Assembly (NCBI GenBank): GCA_947253405.1
Contig: CAMXZF010000002.1
Span: 1-43,374 of the forward strand
Length of the DNA stretch: 43,374 nt
Direction of reading: 5' to 3'
DNA from: an uncultured Candidatus Saccharibacteria bacterium
GTDB lineage: Bacteria; Patescibacteriota; Saccharimonadia; Saccharimonadales; Saccharimonadaceae
In this document: positions 8,389 through 17,130 of the stretch, in pieces
Position numbering within the stretch: position 1 is the first letter of the stretch
How the letters are laid out: every line of letters starts with the position of its first letter
The notes under the pieces: model-generated
The model's database searches: none
What the model saw: the letters and a program-made list of their open reading frames with translations, nothing else
What the model was told of the DNA's origin: nothing
Translations under genes and position numbers: made by a program

Positions 8389-9453
8389 TTAATTAGATGC
8401 TACTGTTTCCGATTTGACAGCAAGATCGTATTTACCTTTAGACACTCGCTTAAAAGCAGCCTTGCTTTGTAAATTCAACAAAACAGTAGCCTCGCGCACC
8501 TGTCGTACTTTTAAAACTTCGCGCACAATTTCTTCGCGATACATAGCGCCATTTTTAGATAAAAGGTCCTCAATAACATCAGCAATAGAGCCCGCTTTAT
8601 AACCTTGTTCAGCTAAAGCATAGATCCCCCGACCAATCAAAACAAAACGATTGTCTTTTATTAATTCATTGTGAATTGCCTGATCAGTAACATTATTGCG
8701 CTTAAAAGCATCAGATTTTACCATTTTAGCTATTTCACTAAAATGCATCGGGTGGTTAAATCGCTTTAAAACAACATATATTTTATCTCTGATATTTTTC
8801 GGGTTAACTTGTGGCCATCTTGATAGTCCCCAAAGGCCATTTAAGCTAGCAATCTTTTTGCTAAGAGAAGCTAATGCAGTTACTTCACTCGGGTGCTCGT
8901 AGCTATTGCCCGCTAATTTATAAAACTCATCTACAGTGACTGGCTTGCCATGCTTTTTTAAAACTTCAACAAGTTTATCGATCTGATTTTTAATATTGCG
9001 ATCATCCTTGTCATTAGTCAAAATGACAGACTGATAATATTTACTATTTTCGTTTAAGGCGAGCATCTTACCGCTAAGTTCGGTCAGGAATCTAACAACC
9101 GAAACTGAGCGATCATCCATATTCCCCATTATGCGCTCAACTAAACTATCAAGTCTAGAGGCCCGACCATTTTCATGCAACACTCTAGTCAAATCCATCT
9201 CTATTGCCAAAAAATCCGTATTCTTGCCATCCTCTAAGCTGAGTTTAATACGAATCATCGTCGCCTTTTCAATCTGGCGTACACGTTCACGAGTAATTCC
9301 CATAGTTTCGCCAACTTGTTCTAAGGTTTCACAGGGTCCATCAATACCAAAGCGCCTAGATATAACTTCGGCCTCTCTTGGCCTTTCTACGCTAGCTAAA
9401 ATAGACTTGACAGCACTCTCAAAAACCACCCTTAGGTTAGGTTCTTTAGTCAT
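8389..9453 (-). CDS. Sigma-70 region 4-like / HARE-HTH transcription regulator
   Basis: 354 residues. The N-terminal 75 hold a sigma region 4-type helix-turn-helix (EAEVISRRFGIDG, then TLEQVGETMGITRERVRQIE), the classic -35-recognition pattern. There is no region 2, so it cannot melt a -10 box as a normal sigma factor does. The C-terminal part (about 215-290) matches the HARE-HTH fold (HPMHFSEIAKMV ... RFVLIGRGIYALAEQGY), as in the RNA polymerase delta subunit and some DNA-associated proteins, and a weaker related winged-helix repeat precedes it (KPVTVDEFYKLAG). Such proteins probably bind DNA or RNA polymerase as regulators. It is 48 bases upstream of the VirD4/HerA-like ATPase gene. A strong AAAGGAG ribosome site and good promoter precede it. 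Confidence 0.8.
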   Translation of the reverse strand: MTKEPNLRVVFESAVKSILASVERPREAEVISRRFGIDGPCETLEQVGETMGITRERVRQIEKATMIRIKLSLEDGKNTDFLAIEMDLTRVLHENGRASRLDSLVERIMGNMDDRSVSVVRFLTELSGKMLALNENSKYYQSVILTNDKDDRNIKNQIDKLVEVLKKHGKPVTVDEFYKLAGNSYEHPSEVTALASLSKKIASLNGLWGLSRWPQVNPKNIRDKIYVVLKRFNHPMHFSEIAKMVKSDAFKRNNVTDQAIHNELIKDNRFVLIGRGIYALAEQGYKAGSIADVIEDLLSKNGAMYREEIVREVLKVRQVREATVLLNLQSKAAFKRVSKGKYDLAVKSETVASN

Positions 9454-9531
9454 GCTATCTCACTCCTTTACTATATTACCTAATTCTTGCCTAATATTTG
9501 ACTTTTATTTGGATTTATAAGCTAAATATAG

Positions 9532-9560
9532 ATTATACGATATATTTCATTTTTCGGCAA
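9532..9560 (-). promoter_or_regulatory. Promoter of the sigma4/HARE-HTH gene
   Basis: TTGCCG (9555-9560) and TATAAT (9532-9537) on the minus strand with a 17-base spacer, about 80 bases before the ATG. Confidence 0.6.
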
Positions 9561-9639
9561 TATTTTATTTTAAGACTTTAAGTTTTGCGTAAATTATGTC
9601 CTAAATAGAGTCTTTCACTAATCTACATATATTTAAAAT

Positions 9640-9648
9640 TGCTATAAT
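9640..9648 (+). promoter_or_regulatory. Extended -10 promoter of the M1 aminopeptidase
   Basis: TGcTATAAT, followed after a short leader by a near-perfect AGGAGGT ribosome-binding site before the ATG at 9668. No recognisable -35, as is common for extended -10 promoters. Confidence 0.6.
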
Positions 9649-9667
9649 ATCTAAAACAGGAGGTATA

Positions 9668-12160
9668 ATGAATCGACTAATTAATTTTTTTAAGCCCAAA
9701 TCTTACGATATCAGCCTAGATATTGATAAAAAAAATCGACAATTTATTGGTCACGTCGAAATTAAAGGCACAACCACCGGCGCCGAAATTCGCCTCCATG
9801 CGCGCCACTTAAATATTAAATCAATAATAGTCGACGATAAAGTCATATCTAACTATAAGCTTCTAGAAAATGACGAGTTATCTATACCAACAATTGGCTC
9901 AGTAATAAAAATAGACTTTTCTGGTAGCATCAGCGAAACTAATCTGCACGGTCTATATCTAGGCAAATACCAGCATGACGACCAACCCAAAGAAATGCTG
10001 GTTACACAATTTGAAGCCCATTATGCCCGTGAGCTATTCCCGTCAATAGATGAGCCTGAAGCAAAAGCTACATTTAAACTTCGTATTAAAGTAGATGAAC
10101 CGATTGTACTAAGTAATATGCCAGGAAAAAAGATCGGTCAAATCTGGGAATTTGACAAAACACCAGTTATGTCAACTTATCTGCTAGCAATTTGTGCTGG
10201 TGACTTTATAAAGAAGACCACTAAAACTAATAGCGGCATTGAAGTTAACGTATACGCAACATCTAACCACCATATAGACGACCTGGACTACGCTCTAGAT
10301 ACCGCCAAGCGAGCTATTGAATTTTATGAAAATTATTTTAATGTTCCTTATCCATTGCCAAAATCTGATCACATTGGCGTACCAGATTTTTCCTGCGGCG
10401 CTATGGAAAACTGGGGCTTAATAACTTATCGTGAATCAGAATTACTATCCAATGAACATACTCCCCAAAATAGCAAAGAGCTTATTGCCATTTGCATCAT
10501 TCATGAGCTGGCTCATCAATGGTTTGGTAATTTGGTTACCATGAAATGGTGGGATGAGCTCTGGCTTAATGAAAGTTTTGCTAGTTTAATGCAGCATTTT
10601 GCGACTAACAAGCTCTTTCCGGAATACAATATTTTAGAGGATTATGAGCTAAGCTATGCTAGTGCTGCCTTGCAACGTGATGCCAATATGGGGGTTCAGT
10701 CAATTCAGCAGAATGTCAATTCACCAAGCGAAATTGACACTTTATTCGATAGTGCAATTGTCTACGGCAAAGGTGAACGCCTGCTATTTATGTTGATGGA
10801 ATATATTGGCGAAGACAGTTTTAGAAACGGTCTTACTAATTATTTTAAAGAATTCGCCTATACTAACACAACAGCAAATGACTTATGGAGTTGTTTGTCG
10901 GAGGCAAGCAACCAAGACCTATCTAGCATTATGACGCCATGGATCAAACAGCCAGGCTATCCACTGATATCTGTCGAGCGAGACAATCGAAGTGTCACCC
11001 TAAGCCAACAGCGCTTTTTTATCGGCAATAATAAGCCAAACGACGACCAATCCATCTGGCCGGTGCCACTTTTTTCTAACGCTAAAAATGCCCCTAAATT
11101 ATTAGTAAATAAAAAAACTAGCTTTAAGCTAAACGATAACGAGCTAAATAATTTCAGCCTTAACCTTAACGACAAAGCTCATTACATTACAAAATACGAC
11201 AACGAAACTTATAGTGGTCTAGTCAACAAATTCCATCAGTTAAACTCAATCGATAAAATCAAACTACTAAGGGAACCCCTGCTATTAGCTCAAGCAAATA
11301 AAGCGTCTATAGTGGATTCTTTAAAGCTTGTCAGTAAAAATTTTAAAGAAGATAGCGCTGCCGTCTGGCTAACAATGTGGAGCATTATAAATGTTACAAA
11401 AAATTTACTGAGCTTATCTAGCTCATCCTATGGTAGTTTACAGGAACTAGCACGCAAATTAGTTGGCAACACTGCCCATAAGCTTATGAGTTTAAATAAT
11501 TTATCAATCAATCAACGCAAGCTAATTAAGCCAGTTTTTAATTGTGCTATTTTTGCGGGCGACAAAACCTTGTCTGATTATCTAATAAATATTTATAAAG
11601 AAAATTACAATAACATTAAATCAATCCCCAGCGATATTCGCGCTTTAATCTTAAGGCAAGCAGTCAAACAAGAAGATAAAAATAACCAAACAAGCACGCA
11701 TCTATGGTTAGAGTATAAGCAGGCGCCAAACGATCTAAAGCCAAGTATCGCTTCAGCCTTAACGTCAACGAATTCAGCTGATAATATCAATTTAATATTA
11801 GACAACCTAAAAGACACCAACATGATCAGACCGCAAGATACTTTGACTTGGTTCTCATGTTTAATTAATCGCCAACAAGAAGATCTGCGCTCTTTAACTT
11901 GGAGTTGGATAAGGCAAAATTGGTCTTGGGTCGAAGAAATATTTGGCGGCGATGGTAGTTATGAGTTATTTGTACGTATCATTAGTCAATCGCTACAAAC
12001 AGAGCAAGAGCTTGATGAATACCGCCAATTCTTCACTAGATTAGCCAATAAGCCAGCTCTTAGGCGTTCAATTCTAGTTGGAGAAAATCTTATTTCATCA
12101 CGTATAGACTGGATAAAACACGACAAACCCATAATTGAGCAGTGGCTAAAAAATCGTTAA
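9668..12160 (+). CDS. M1-family zinc aminopeptidase
   Basis: 830 residues, typical for the family, with no signal peptide, so cytoplasmic. It removes N-terminal amino acids from peptides, fitting an organism that lives on scavenged peptides. The substrate-binding motif is in CGAMENWGLITY (about 243-254), the zinc motif is HELAHQWFGN (about 279-288), with the third zinc ligand glutamate in LWLNESFASL. A middle beta domain and a long helical ERAP1-like C-terminal domain follow. It begins with a very good AGGAGGT ribosome site and its end overlaps the convergent gpmA gene by 4 bases. All catalytic residues are present. Confidence 0.96.
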   Translation: MNRLINFFKPKSYDISLDIDKKNRQFIGHVEIKGTTTGAEIRLHARHLNIKSIIVDDKVISNYKLLENDELSIPTIGSVIKIDFSGSISETNLHGLYLGKYQHDDQPKEMLVTQFEAHYARELFPSIDEPEAKATFKLRIKVDEPIVLSNMPGKKIGQIWEFDKTPVMSTYLLAICAGDFIKKTTKTNSGIEVNVYATSNHHIDDLDYALDTAKRAIEFYENYFNVPYPLPKSDHIGVPDFSCGAMENWGLITYRESELLSNEHTPQNSKELIAICIIHELAHQWFGNLVTMKWWDELWLNESFASLMQHFATNKLFPEYNILEDYELSYASAALQRDANMGVQSIQQNVNSPSEIDTLFDSAIVYGKGERLLFMLMEYIGEDSFRNGLTNYFKEFAYTNTTANDLWSCLSEASNQDLSSIMTPWIKQPGYPLISVERDNRSVTLSQQRFFIGNNKPNDDQSIWPVPLFSNAKNAPKLLVNKKTSFKLNDNELNNFSLNLNDKAHYITKYDNETYSGLVNKFHQLNSIDKIKLLREPLLLAQANKASIVDSLKLVSKNFKEDSAAVWLTMWSIINVTKNLLSLSSSSYGSLQELARKLVGNTAHKLMSLNNLSINQRKLIKPVFNCAIFAGDKTLSDYLINIYKENYNNIKSIPSDIRALILRQAVKQEDKNNQTSTHLWLEYKQAPNDLKPSIASALTSTNSADNINLILDNLKDTNMIRPQDTLTWFSCLINRQQEDLRSLTWSWIRQNWSWVEEIFGGDGSYELFVRIISQSLQTEQELDEYRQFFTRLANKPALRRSILVGENLISSRIDWIKHDKPIIEQWLKNR

Positions 12161-12795
12161 GCCTTTGTCGGCGTAATATGGGCAGTTAACTCGCTACGAT
12201 TTTTGATATGGCCTAGATCATCAACTTGATAAATTAAAATCTTGCCAAAAGGCATTTCAAATTTACTAATATCATCATCAGATATATTCTCAATATATTT
12301 TACTAGAGCCCTAATTGAATTACCGTGGGCGACAATTAAAACATTCTTGCCATCTAATAATTTCGGAATCACTTCTTCCTTATACCAAGGAACAGCTCGA
12401 TTATAAACATCCGCTAAAGTCTCTCCGTTAGGAATTGGCTCTTTAAAATTACGTCTAATAGCATTAAATTTAGCCTCGCCAACACGCTCTTTTACTTCCC
12501 ATTTATTCATGCCGGTATAGTCGCCATAATCGCGCTCATCAATCGCTTTAACGGGTGTGAATTCTAAGTCATTTTTGTTCTTTAAAGACATGACACCCCT
12601 CATAGTCTCAATTGACCTTTTTAGAGTGCTAGTATAAATAAAATCAAATTTAATATCTTTAACTAGTTCACCCATTTTAACAGCATCACTAGCGCCTTTT
12701 GGTGTCAAGGATACATCAGTCCAGCCAGTCCACTTGCTCAATAAGTTCCATTCGCTTTCACCATGTCTTATTAAGACTAAATTACCTAATGACAT
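12157..12795 (-). CDS. gpmA: 2,3-bisphosphoglycerate-dependent phosphoglycerate mutase
   Basis: 212 residues of the histidine phosphatase superfamily. LIRHGESEWN holds the phosphorylated histidine, IDERDYGDYTGMNK the catalytic glutamate region, and IVAHGNSIRALVKYIE the second histidine. The DYGDYTG and WYKEEVIPKL stretches favour a cofactor-dependent phosphoglycerate mutase over a broad-specificity phosphatase. It interconverts 3- and 2-phosphoglycerate, one step before the enolase also encoded here. It is slightly shorter than E. coli GpmA. The ribosome site AAAGGGGG is strong but 10 bases from the ATG. Confidence 0.92.
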   Translation of the reverse strand: MSLGNLVLIRHGESEWNLLSKWTGWTDVSLTPKGASDAVKMGELVKDIKFDFIYTSTLKRSIETMRGVMSLKNKNDLEFTPVKAIDERDYGDYTGMNKWEVKERVGEAKFNAIRRNFKEPIPNGETLADVYNRAVPWYKEEVIPKLLDGKNVLIVAHGNSIRALVKYIENISDDDISKFEMPFGKILIYQVDDLGHIKNRSELTAHITPTKA

Positions 12796-12841
12796 TTACT
12801 AGTAACCCCCTTTCAAGTGATTGGCTATATTTTATCACAGA

Positions 12842-14134
12842 CTAATCGTCGCCCCACTCCAACAAAGTAAACTCATTGTCAGCAATAACAATTAGTGACC
12901 CCCCTGTACCACCCTGCTTCTCAATCTCTCTGGTAATGCCTAGCTTCGTCATGATATCACGCAGACGATTAATGCCATGCGGATTATTAAAATCGGTTCT
13001 CTTAGCAAAGCGCTCTATCTTGCCTCCAGTAACAATAAACCTATCGCCCGACTTCTTAACCCACCAAGCATCATCTTGTTCTTTACTACTTAGGCTAATT
13101 AAAGCTAGTTCTGAATTATCGACTTCTGACTGAGCGGATATCTTTGCAGTTCGTTTTTGATTTGCAACTATTTTAATCAGCTCGCGCATTAATTTTTTTA
13201 AGTTTTTACCACTAGAAGAGCTAATCGCTACAATTGGGCTATTAGTGACCTTTTTTAAATTATCTACTTGCATAGCAACAATCTCGTCATCAATATTATC
13301 AATCTTAGTTAAAACTACTACCTCTTTTTTGTTAGCTAAGGCTGTGGAATAATTTTTAAGCTCTCGGCGAATTTTAGTGTAATCACCGGCAATATCATCA
13401 GATAAAGAATCTATCATATGTAGAATAACTGAAGTGCGTTCAATATGTCGCAAAAAAGTATCACCTAGACCTTTACCCAGACTTGCCCCCTCAATTATCC
13501 CTGGAATATCAGCAATCAAAATAGTAGATCCATCAATATCAGCTACACCCAAATTAGGTTTTATAGTGGTAAAAGCGTAGTTGGCAATCTCTGGTTTTGC
13601 GCTAGTAACAACTGATAAAAAAGTAGACTTTCCGGCATTAGGAAAACCCACCAGCCCAACGTCGGCTACTAATTTTAACTCTAGCTTAGCGATAAACTTT
13701 TCCCCCTTTTCACCTAATTCGGCAACACGAGGCAGCTGTCGCACAGAGGATTTAAAATGCGCATTACCAAAACCACCATCGCCGCCCTTTGCTACAATGG
13801 CTCGTTGCCCAACCTCAATTAAATCAGCCAACACCTTATCATCACGATAAATAAGCGTACCAACCGGTACTTTTACCACCTTATCTTCACCGTCAGCGCC
13901 GTGCATCTTGCGTTTACCGCCAGCGCCACCATCTTGAGCCTTTAACTCTGGCTTAAAACGAAAGTCAGCTAAAGTATTAACGTTATTATCGGCGAGAAAA
14001 ACAACATCACCCCCTCGACCACCGTCACCGCCATCTGGTCCGCCCTTATCGACATATTTTTCATGGCGAAAACTAACAGCGCCAGCACCACCATTACCTG
14101 AAATTATTGAGACTTCTGCTGTATCTGCAAACAT
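12842..14134 (-). CDS. obgE: GTPase Obg/CgtA
   Basis: 430 residues with the three Obg parts: the glycine-rich Obg fold (1-158), the G domain with GFPNAGKST (about 162-170), DIPGIIEGAS and the TKID specificity motif, and a C-terminal OCT domain (about 345-425) ending in an acidic WGDD. It acts in large ribosomal subunit maturation. A TGtTAAAAT -10 element ends only 6 bases before the ATG and there is no Shine-Dalgarno, so translation from a leaderless mRNA is likely. The divergent rplY gene encodes a 50S protein, so the two promoters share about 80 bases and both genes serve ribosome assembly. Confidence 0.97.
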   Translation of the reverse strand: MFADTAEVSIISGNGGAGAVSFRHEKYVDKGGPDGGDGGRGGDVVFLADNNVNTLADFRFKPELKAQDGGAGGKRKMHGADGEDKVVKVPVGTLIYRDDKVLADLIEVGQRAIVAKGGDGGFGNAHFKSSVRQLPRVAELGEKGEKFIAKLELKLVADVGLVGFPNAGKSTFLSVVTSAKPEIANYAFTTIKPNLGVADIDGSTILIADIPGIIEGASLGKGLGDTFLRHIERTSVILHMIDSLSDDIAGDYTKIRRELKNYSTALANKKEVVVLTKIDNIDDEIVAMQVDNLKKVTNSPIVAISSSSGKNLKKLMRELIKIVANQKRTAKISAQSEVDNSELALISLSSKEQDDAWWVKKSGDRFIVTGGKIERFAKRTDFNNPHGINRLRDIMTKLGITREIEKQGGTGGSLIVIADNEFTLLEWGDD

Positions 14135-14140
14135 AAACCT

Positions 14141-14149
14141 ATTTTAACA
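14141..14149 (-). promoter_or_regulatory. Extended -10 promoter of obgE, leaderless
   Basis: TGtTAAAAT on the minus strand, 6 bases before the ATG of obgE. A transcript would begin at or within a base or two of the start codon. Confidence 0.6.
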
Positions 14150-14162
14150 GAGGCAGGCTATT

Positions 14163-14191
14163 TTGAGAAACCTCTATAGCTCTGTTATAAT
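14163..14191 (+). promoter_or_regulatory. Promoter of rplY
   Basis: TTGAGA (14163-14168), a 17-base spacer and TATAAT (14186-14191) with TG one base upstream (14183-14184), followed by an AAGGAGGA ribosome site. Confidence 0.75.
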
Positions 14192-14215
14192 AAATCAGGT
14201 TTAAGGAGGAAGTTT

Positions 14216-14881
14216 ATGAGTAATAAAATTACTGCTACATTAGAAAGCAGAAAAACCACCGGCAAAAAGGTTTCTCTTTTAAGGGATAAAGGCTTAGTTC
14301 CGGGTGTAATATATGGCGATAAAATTGATCCAAAGAATGTTCAACTATCACAACAAGAAGCACAACGATTAGTGCGCGAAGCCGGCAAGCATACACCGGC
14401 AGAATTAACCATTGGCAATAAAAAGCAGATGGCTCTAATTAAGGACATGGCCTATGCGCCAGCTAGTAACTTTTTAACTCACATAGCCTTTCAGGCTGTT
14501 AGTGCCGATGATGTTGTAACTACAGAGATACCGGTTGTAATCGAAGACGTAGAGCAAGCTCCGGCAACAAAAGCTGGTTTAGTAATTGTGCCTGCGATTG
14601 AGCAAGTTGAAGTTCGTGCTAAGGCGTCAGATCTAATTGACCGAATTACCGCTTCAGCAGATAACTTAGTAGAGATAGGCGACAAATTAACATTAGCTGA
14701 TACTGATCTACCTAAAAATATAGAGCTTGTAAGTCTTGATAGTGATAGTGCAATAGCCACCGTCCAAGACCCTGAGGCTGAAGCAGAAGAAGAAGCTTCT
14801 AATGAAGATGAACTTAATAACGCCACAACTACCAACGAAAATTCTGCTGAAGAGCAAAACCAAGAAAATAAATCTGCTTAA
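14216..14881 (+). CDS. rplY: 50S ribosomal protein bL25 (Ctc form)
   Basis: 221 residues: an N-terminal 5S rRNA-binding L25 domain (GKKVSLLRDKGLVPGVIYGD) and a C-terminal TL5/Ctc beta domain (VEVRAKASDLIDRITASADN), ending in a low-complexity Glu/Asn tail that begins PEAEAEEEASNED and runs for about 35 residues. The two-domain Ctc form with an acidic tail is usual outside the Enterobacteria. It has a strong promoter and an AAGGAGGA ribosome site, and is followed by uvrC after an inverted repeat. Confidence 0.95.
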   Translation: MSNKITATLESRKTTGKKVSLLRDKGLVPGVIYGDKIDPKNVQLSQQEAQRLVREAGKHTPAELTIGNKKQMALIKDMAYAPASNFLTHIAFQAVSADDVVTTEIPVVIEDVEQAPATKAGLVIVPAIEQVEVRAKASDLIDRITASADNLVEIGDKLTLADTDLPKNIELVSLDSDSAIATVQDPEAEAEEEASNEDELNNATTTNENSAEEQNQENKSA

Positions 14882-14895
14882 AGTGTCAACGATTT

Positions 14896-14930
14896 TATGT
14901 AACTACATCAAGAAAAGATATAGTTACATG
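14896..14930 (+). repeat. Inverted repeat between rplY and uvrC
   Basis: A perfect 9-bp inverted repeat (ATGTAACTA at 14897-14905, TAGTTACAT at 14921-14929) with a 15-base spacer, ending 8 bases before the uvrC ATG. There is no U-run, so it is a poor terminator. It could be a protein-binding site or a structure that masks uvrC translation initiation. Confidence 0.5.
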
Positions 14931-14937
14931 AAATCTA

Positions 14938-16494
14938 ATGGCTACACTCACCAAAATGGACCCAGACTTAAAGCGTAAACTTCAAAATAGCCTGCCTAAT
15001 AGTCCTGGAGTATACTTTCATAAAAATATTAACGGCGAGGTTATCTATGTAGGGAAAGCCTCTAATCTAAATAATCGCGTTAGACAATATTTTCAAAAAA
15101 GCAATCAGAACAGAAAGACCGTTGCTTTAATTGAGGATATCAAAGAAACTGAATGGATAACCACTGACTCGGAAATTGATGCCTTATTTTTAGAAAGTGA
15201 AATGATCAAGCGCTATATGCCGCGCTATAATATTTTATTAAGAGACGATAAAACTTCGGCTTACGTAAGAATTAACACCAAAAGTAACCTCCCCACTGTA
15301 ACGATTACTCGTATACCACTAGGTGACAATGCTGAATATATCGGACCTTTCTATAGTTTGTCGGGCATTAAAAAAGCATTGCGATATTTAAGGAAGATAT
15401 TTCCTTATTACACAAAAGCTAGCGATCAAAAGTCAGCGCTTTTAAAACAGCTAAACTTAGTGCCAACTGGATCAATTAAAGAATATCGCCACAATCTAAA
15501 TATACTAACTCGTTATTTAAGAGGCGATTATATAAAAGTACAAAAAGATATTGAAAAAGATATGCTTAAAGCTAGTAAAGCGCAAAACTTTGAATTAGCC
15601 GCCAAATTTCGCAATCAACTTTTTAGTCTAAACGAGCTCAAAAGACAAATCGTCTTTAGCGATGAGGAGTTTACTAATATCAGCAAAGACAGGGCTCTAA
15701 CTAGCGCAAAAAGACTGTTTTTGCTAGATAAAGAACCTATTAGAATTGAGTGTTATGACATATCACACCATGGCGGATTTAATACAGCTGGTTCTATGGT
15801 TGTTTTTACAAACGGCGTAGCAGATAAAAAACAATACCGCCATTTTAAATTGTCATACAACAACAAAGACGATACCTACAATATGGCAGAAGTATTATCG
15901 AGAAGATTTTCTGGTCGTCACAAAAATTGGCCTTTACCAAGCTTAATAATACTTGATGGTGCTGCTCCACAGCTCGGTATTTTAAGTAATATAAAAATAG
16001 ACATTCCCGTAATTGGTTTAGCTAAACAAAACGATCAAATTATAGTAAGCAAAAAATATTCAAACATAAACCTAAAAAACATTGAACGTCTACAAAAAAC
16101 CCCGCCTGACGGCATAACGGTAAACTTGGAAAGCGATTCCTACATTATTAACTTACATGCTGGCGCCACACATTCATCGTCTCACTCTTTTACTTTTTTA
16201 GGGTCAACCAAGTTACACGAATACACAGACTTATTAAAACTAATTCAACGACTACGCGACGAATCACATCGCTTCGCCATAAATTATCATAAAAAATTAA
16301 AGGTCTCTAACCAAACTAAAAACATTCTAGAGCAAATTGATGGTATAGGGCCAAAAAGTCGTCAAAAACTAATTAAGGCTTTTGGTGATGTTGGTAAAAT
16401 CGCTCACACTCCCACGTCAGAAATTGCCAAACTAGTTGGCACAAAAAAAGCAGTTACTATACGTCAATATTTAAGTCAATATAATAAAAATTAA
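14938..16494 (+). CDS. uvrC: Excinuclease ABC subunit C lacking the Fe-S cysteines
   Basis: UvrC makes both incisions of nucleotide excision repair. At 518 residues it is shorter than the usual 600 or so. The GIY-YIG domain is N-terminal (PGVYFHKN, VIYVGKASNLNNRVRQYF), followed by a UVR helix pair (KAQNFELAAKFRNQL), the RNase H-like endonuclease domain (IECYDISHHGG, LIILDGAAPQL) and C-terminal helix-hairpin-helix motifs (QIDGIGPKSRQKLIKAFG). The four-cysteine segment that binds a [4Fe-4S] cluster in E. coli UvrC should follow the FP at about residue 160; here it reads FPYYTKASDQKSALLKQ with no cysteine. The only cysteine I find is in IECYDIS. The start is taken at 14938, with no clear Shine-Dalgarno. 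Confidence 0.95.
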   Translation: MATLTKMDPDLKRKLQNSLPNSPGVYFHKNINGEVIYVGKASNLNNRVRQYFQKSNQNRKTVALIEDIKETEWITTDSEIDALFLESEMIKRYMPRYNILLRDDKTSAYVRINTKSNLPTVTITRIPLGDNAEYIGPFYSLSGIKKALRYLRKIFPYYTKASDQKSALLKQLNLVPTGSIKEYRHNLNILTRYLRGDYIKVQKDIEKDMLKASKAQNFELAAKFRNQLFSLNELKRQIVFSDEEFTNISKDRALTSAKRLFLLDKEPIRIECYDISHHGGFNTAGSMVVFTNGVADKKQYRHFKLSYNNKDDTYNMAEVLSRRFSGRHKNWPLPSLIILDGAAPQLGILSNIKIDIPVIGLAKQNDQIIVSKKYSNINLKNIERLQKTPPDGITVNLESDSYIINLHAGATHSSSHSFTFLGSTKLHEYTDLLKLIQRLRDESHRFAINYHKKLKVSNQTKNILEQIDGIGPKSRQKLIKAFGDVGKIAHTPTSEIAKLVGTKKAVTIRQYLSQYNKN

Positions 16495-16506
16495 ACCCTA
16501 AATCTA

Positions 16507-16515
16507 TGCTATAAT
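16507..16515 (+). promoter_or_regulatory. Extended -10 promoter of the holin-like/secG/SBP genes, leaderless
   Basis: TGcTATAAT ends 9 bases before the GTG at 16525, and the intervening AATTTCGAC has no ribosome-binding site. Confidence 0.6.
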
Positions 16516-16524
16516 AATTTCGAC

Positions 16525-16905
16525 GTGGAGAGAAGTTTTTCTTTTTTAACTAGGTGGTTTGTCTGCTCGCTAGGCCTATGGATGACAGTCGAGCTATTTG
16601 GCTACACCAGCCTTCATAGTACACATCAGACTGTGGCTACTTTTTTGCTGGCTGGCTTAATATTTTCTGTTGTTAACGCCGTAGTGAAGCCAATCATAAC
16701 AATTTTATCATTACCGTTCATACTGGTAACCATGGGTTTGTTTACTATCATAATTAATGGCATCATGGTCTGGATAACTGTATCAGTATCACCCGGGATA
16801 CATATGTCATTTGGCTGGGCGATTATTAGTAGTTTAATATTAAGTTTGATAAACTATTTATTAAATAATTTGGTTCCAGCAAAGATAGACAAGGAGGATA
16901 TGTGA
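16525..16905 (+). CDS. Phage holin family IV-like membrane protein (four TM)
   Basis: 126 residues, almost all membrane, with four hydrophobic segments (about 6-28, 36-58, 62-85, 93-116). The NAVVKPIITILSLPFILVTMGLF stretch is typical of the widespread phage-holin-superfamily-IV (PF04020-type) proteins, common in bacterial chromosomes and not evidence of a prophage. Function in bacteria is unknown. It starts with GTG immediately after an extended -10, so the message is probably leaderless. Its stop overlaps the secG start (GTGA at 16902-16905). Confidence 0.82.
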   Translation: MERSFSFLTRWFVCSLGLWMTVELFGYTSLHSTHQTVATFLLAGLIFSVVNAVVKPIITILSLPFILVTMGLFTIIINGIMVWITVSVSPGIHMSFGWAIISSLILSLINYLLNNLVPAKIDKEDM

Positions 16906-17123
16906 GCTTAGGTAATTTTTTAGATATAGTAATGATAGTTAGTGCCTGCCTAATGGTACTAATGATACTTTTGCAAAGTAGAGGAGCTTCCTTAGGCGCA
17001 GGCTTTGGTGCTAGCGGTGAGCTCTTTACTACTCGCCGTGGTCTAGAAAAAAACCTTTATGACACTACTGTGGTGCTAGCTGTTGTATTTACTATAAGCT
17101 TGTTGGCTGGGATACTAGTATAG
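16902..17123 (+). CDS. secG: Preprotein translocase subunit SecG
   Basis: 73 residues with two membrane segments around the conserved loop LLQSRGASLGAGFGASGELF, characteristic of SecG, the auxiliary subunit of the SecYEG export channel. It starts with GTG in a GTGA overlap with the holin-like gene, behind a strong AAGGAGGA ribosome site. A family 5 solute-binding protein gene follows 7 bases later, so the three form one transcription unit. Confidence 0.93.
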   Translation: MSLGNFLDIVMIVSACLMVLMILLQSRGASLGAGFGASGELFTTRRGLEKNLYDTTVVLAVVFTISLLAGILV

Positions 17124-17130
17124 CAACCCA

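Noticed and set aside
16525..16905. Prophage remnant indicated by a holin-like protein
   Set aside because: Chromosomal holin-superfamily-IV proteins are widespread; no lysin, integrase or structural phage genes are nearby and the neighbours are secG and housekeeping genes.
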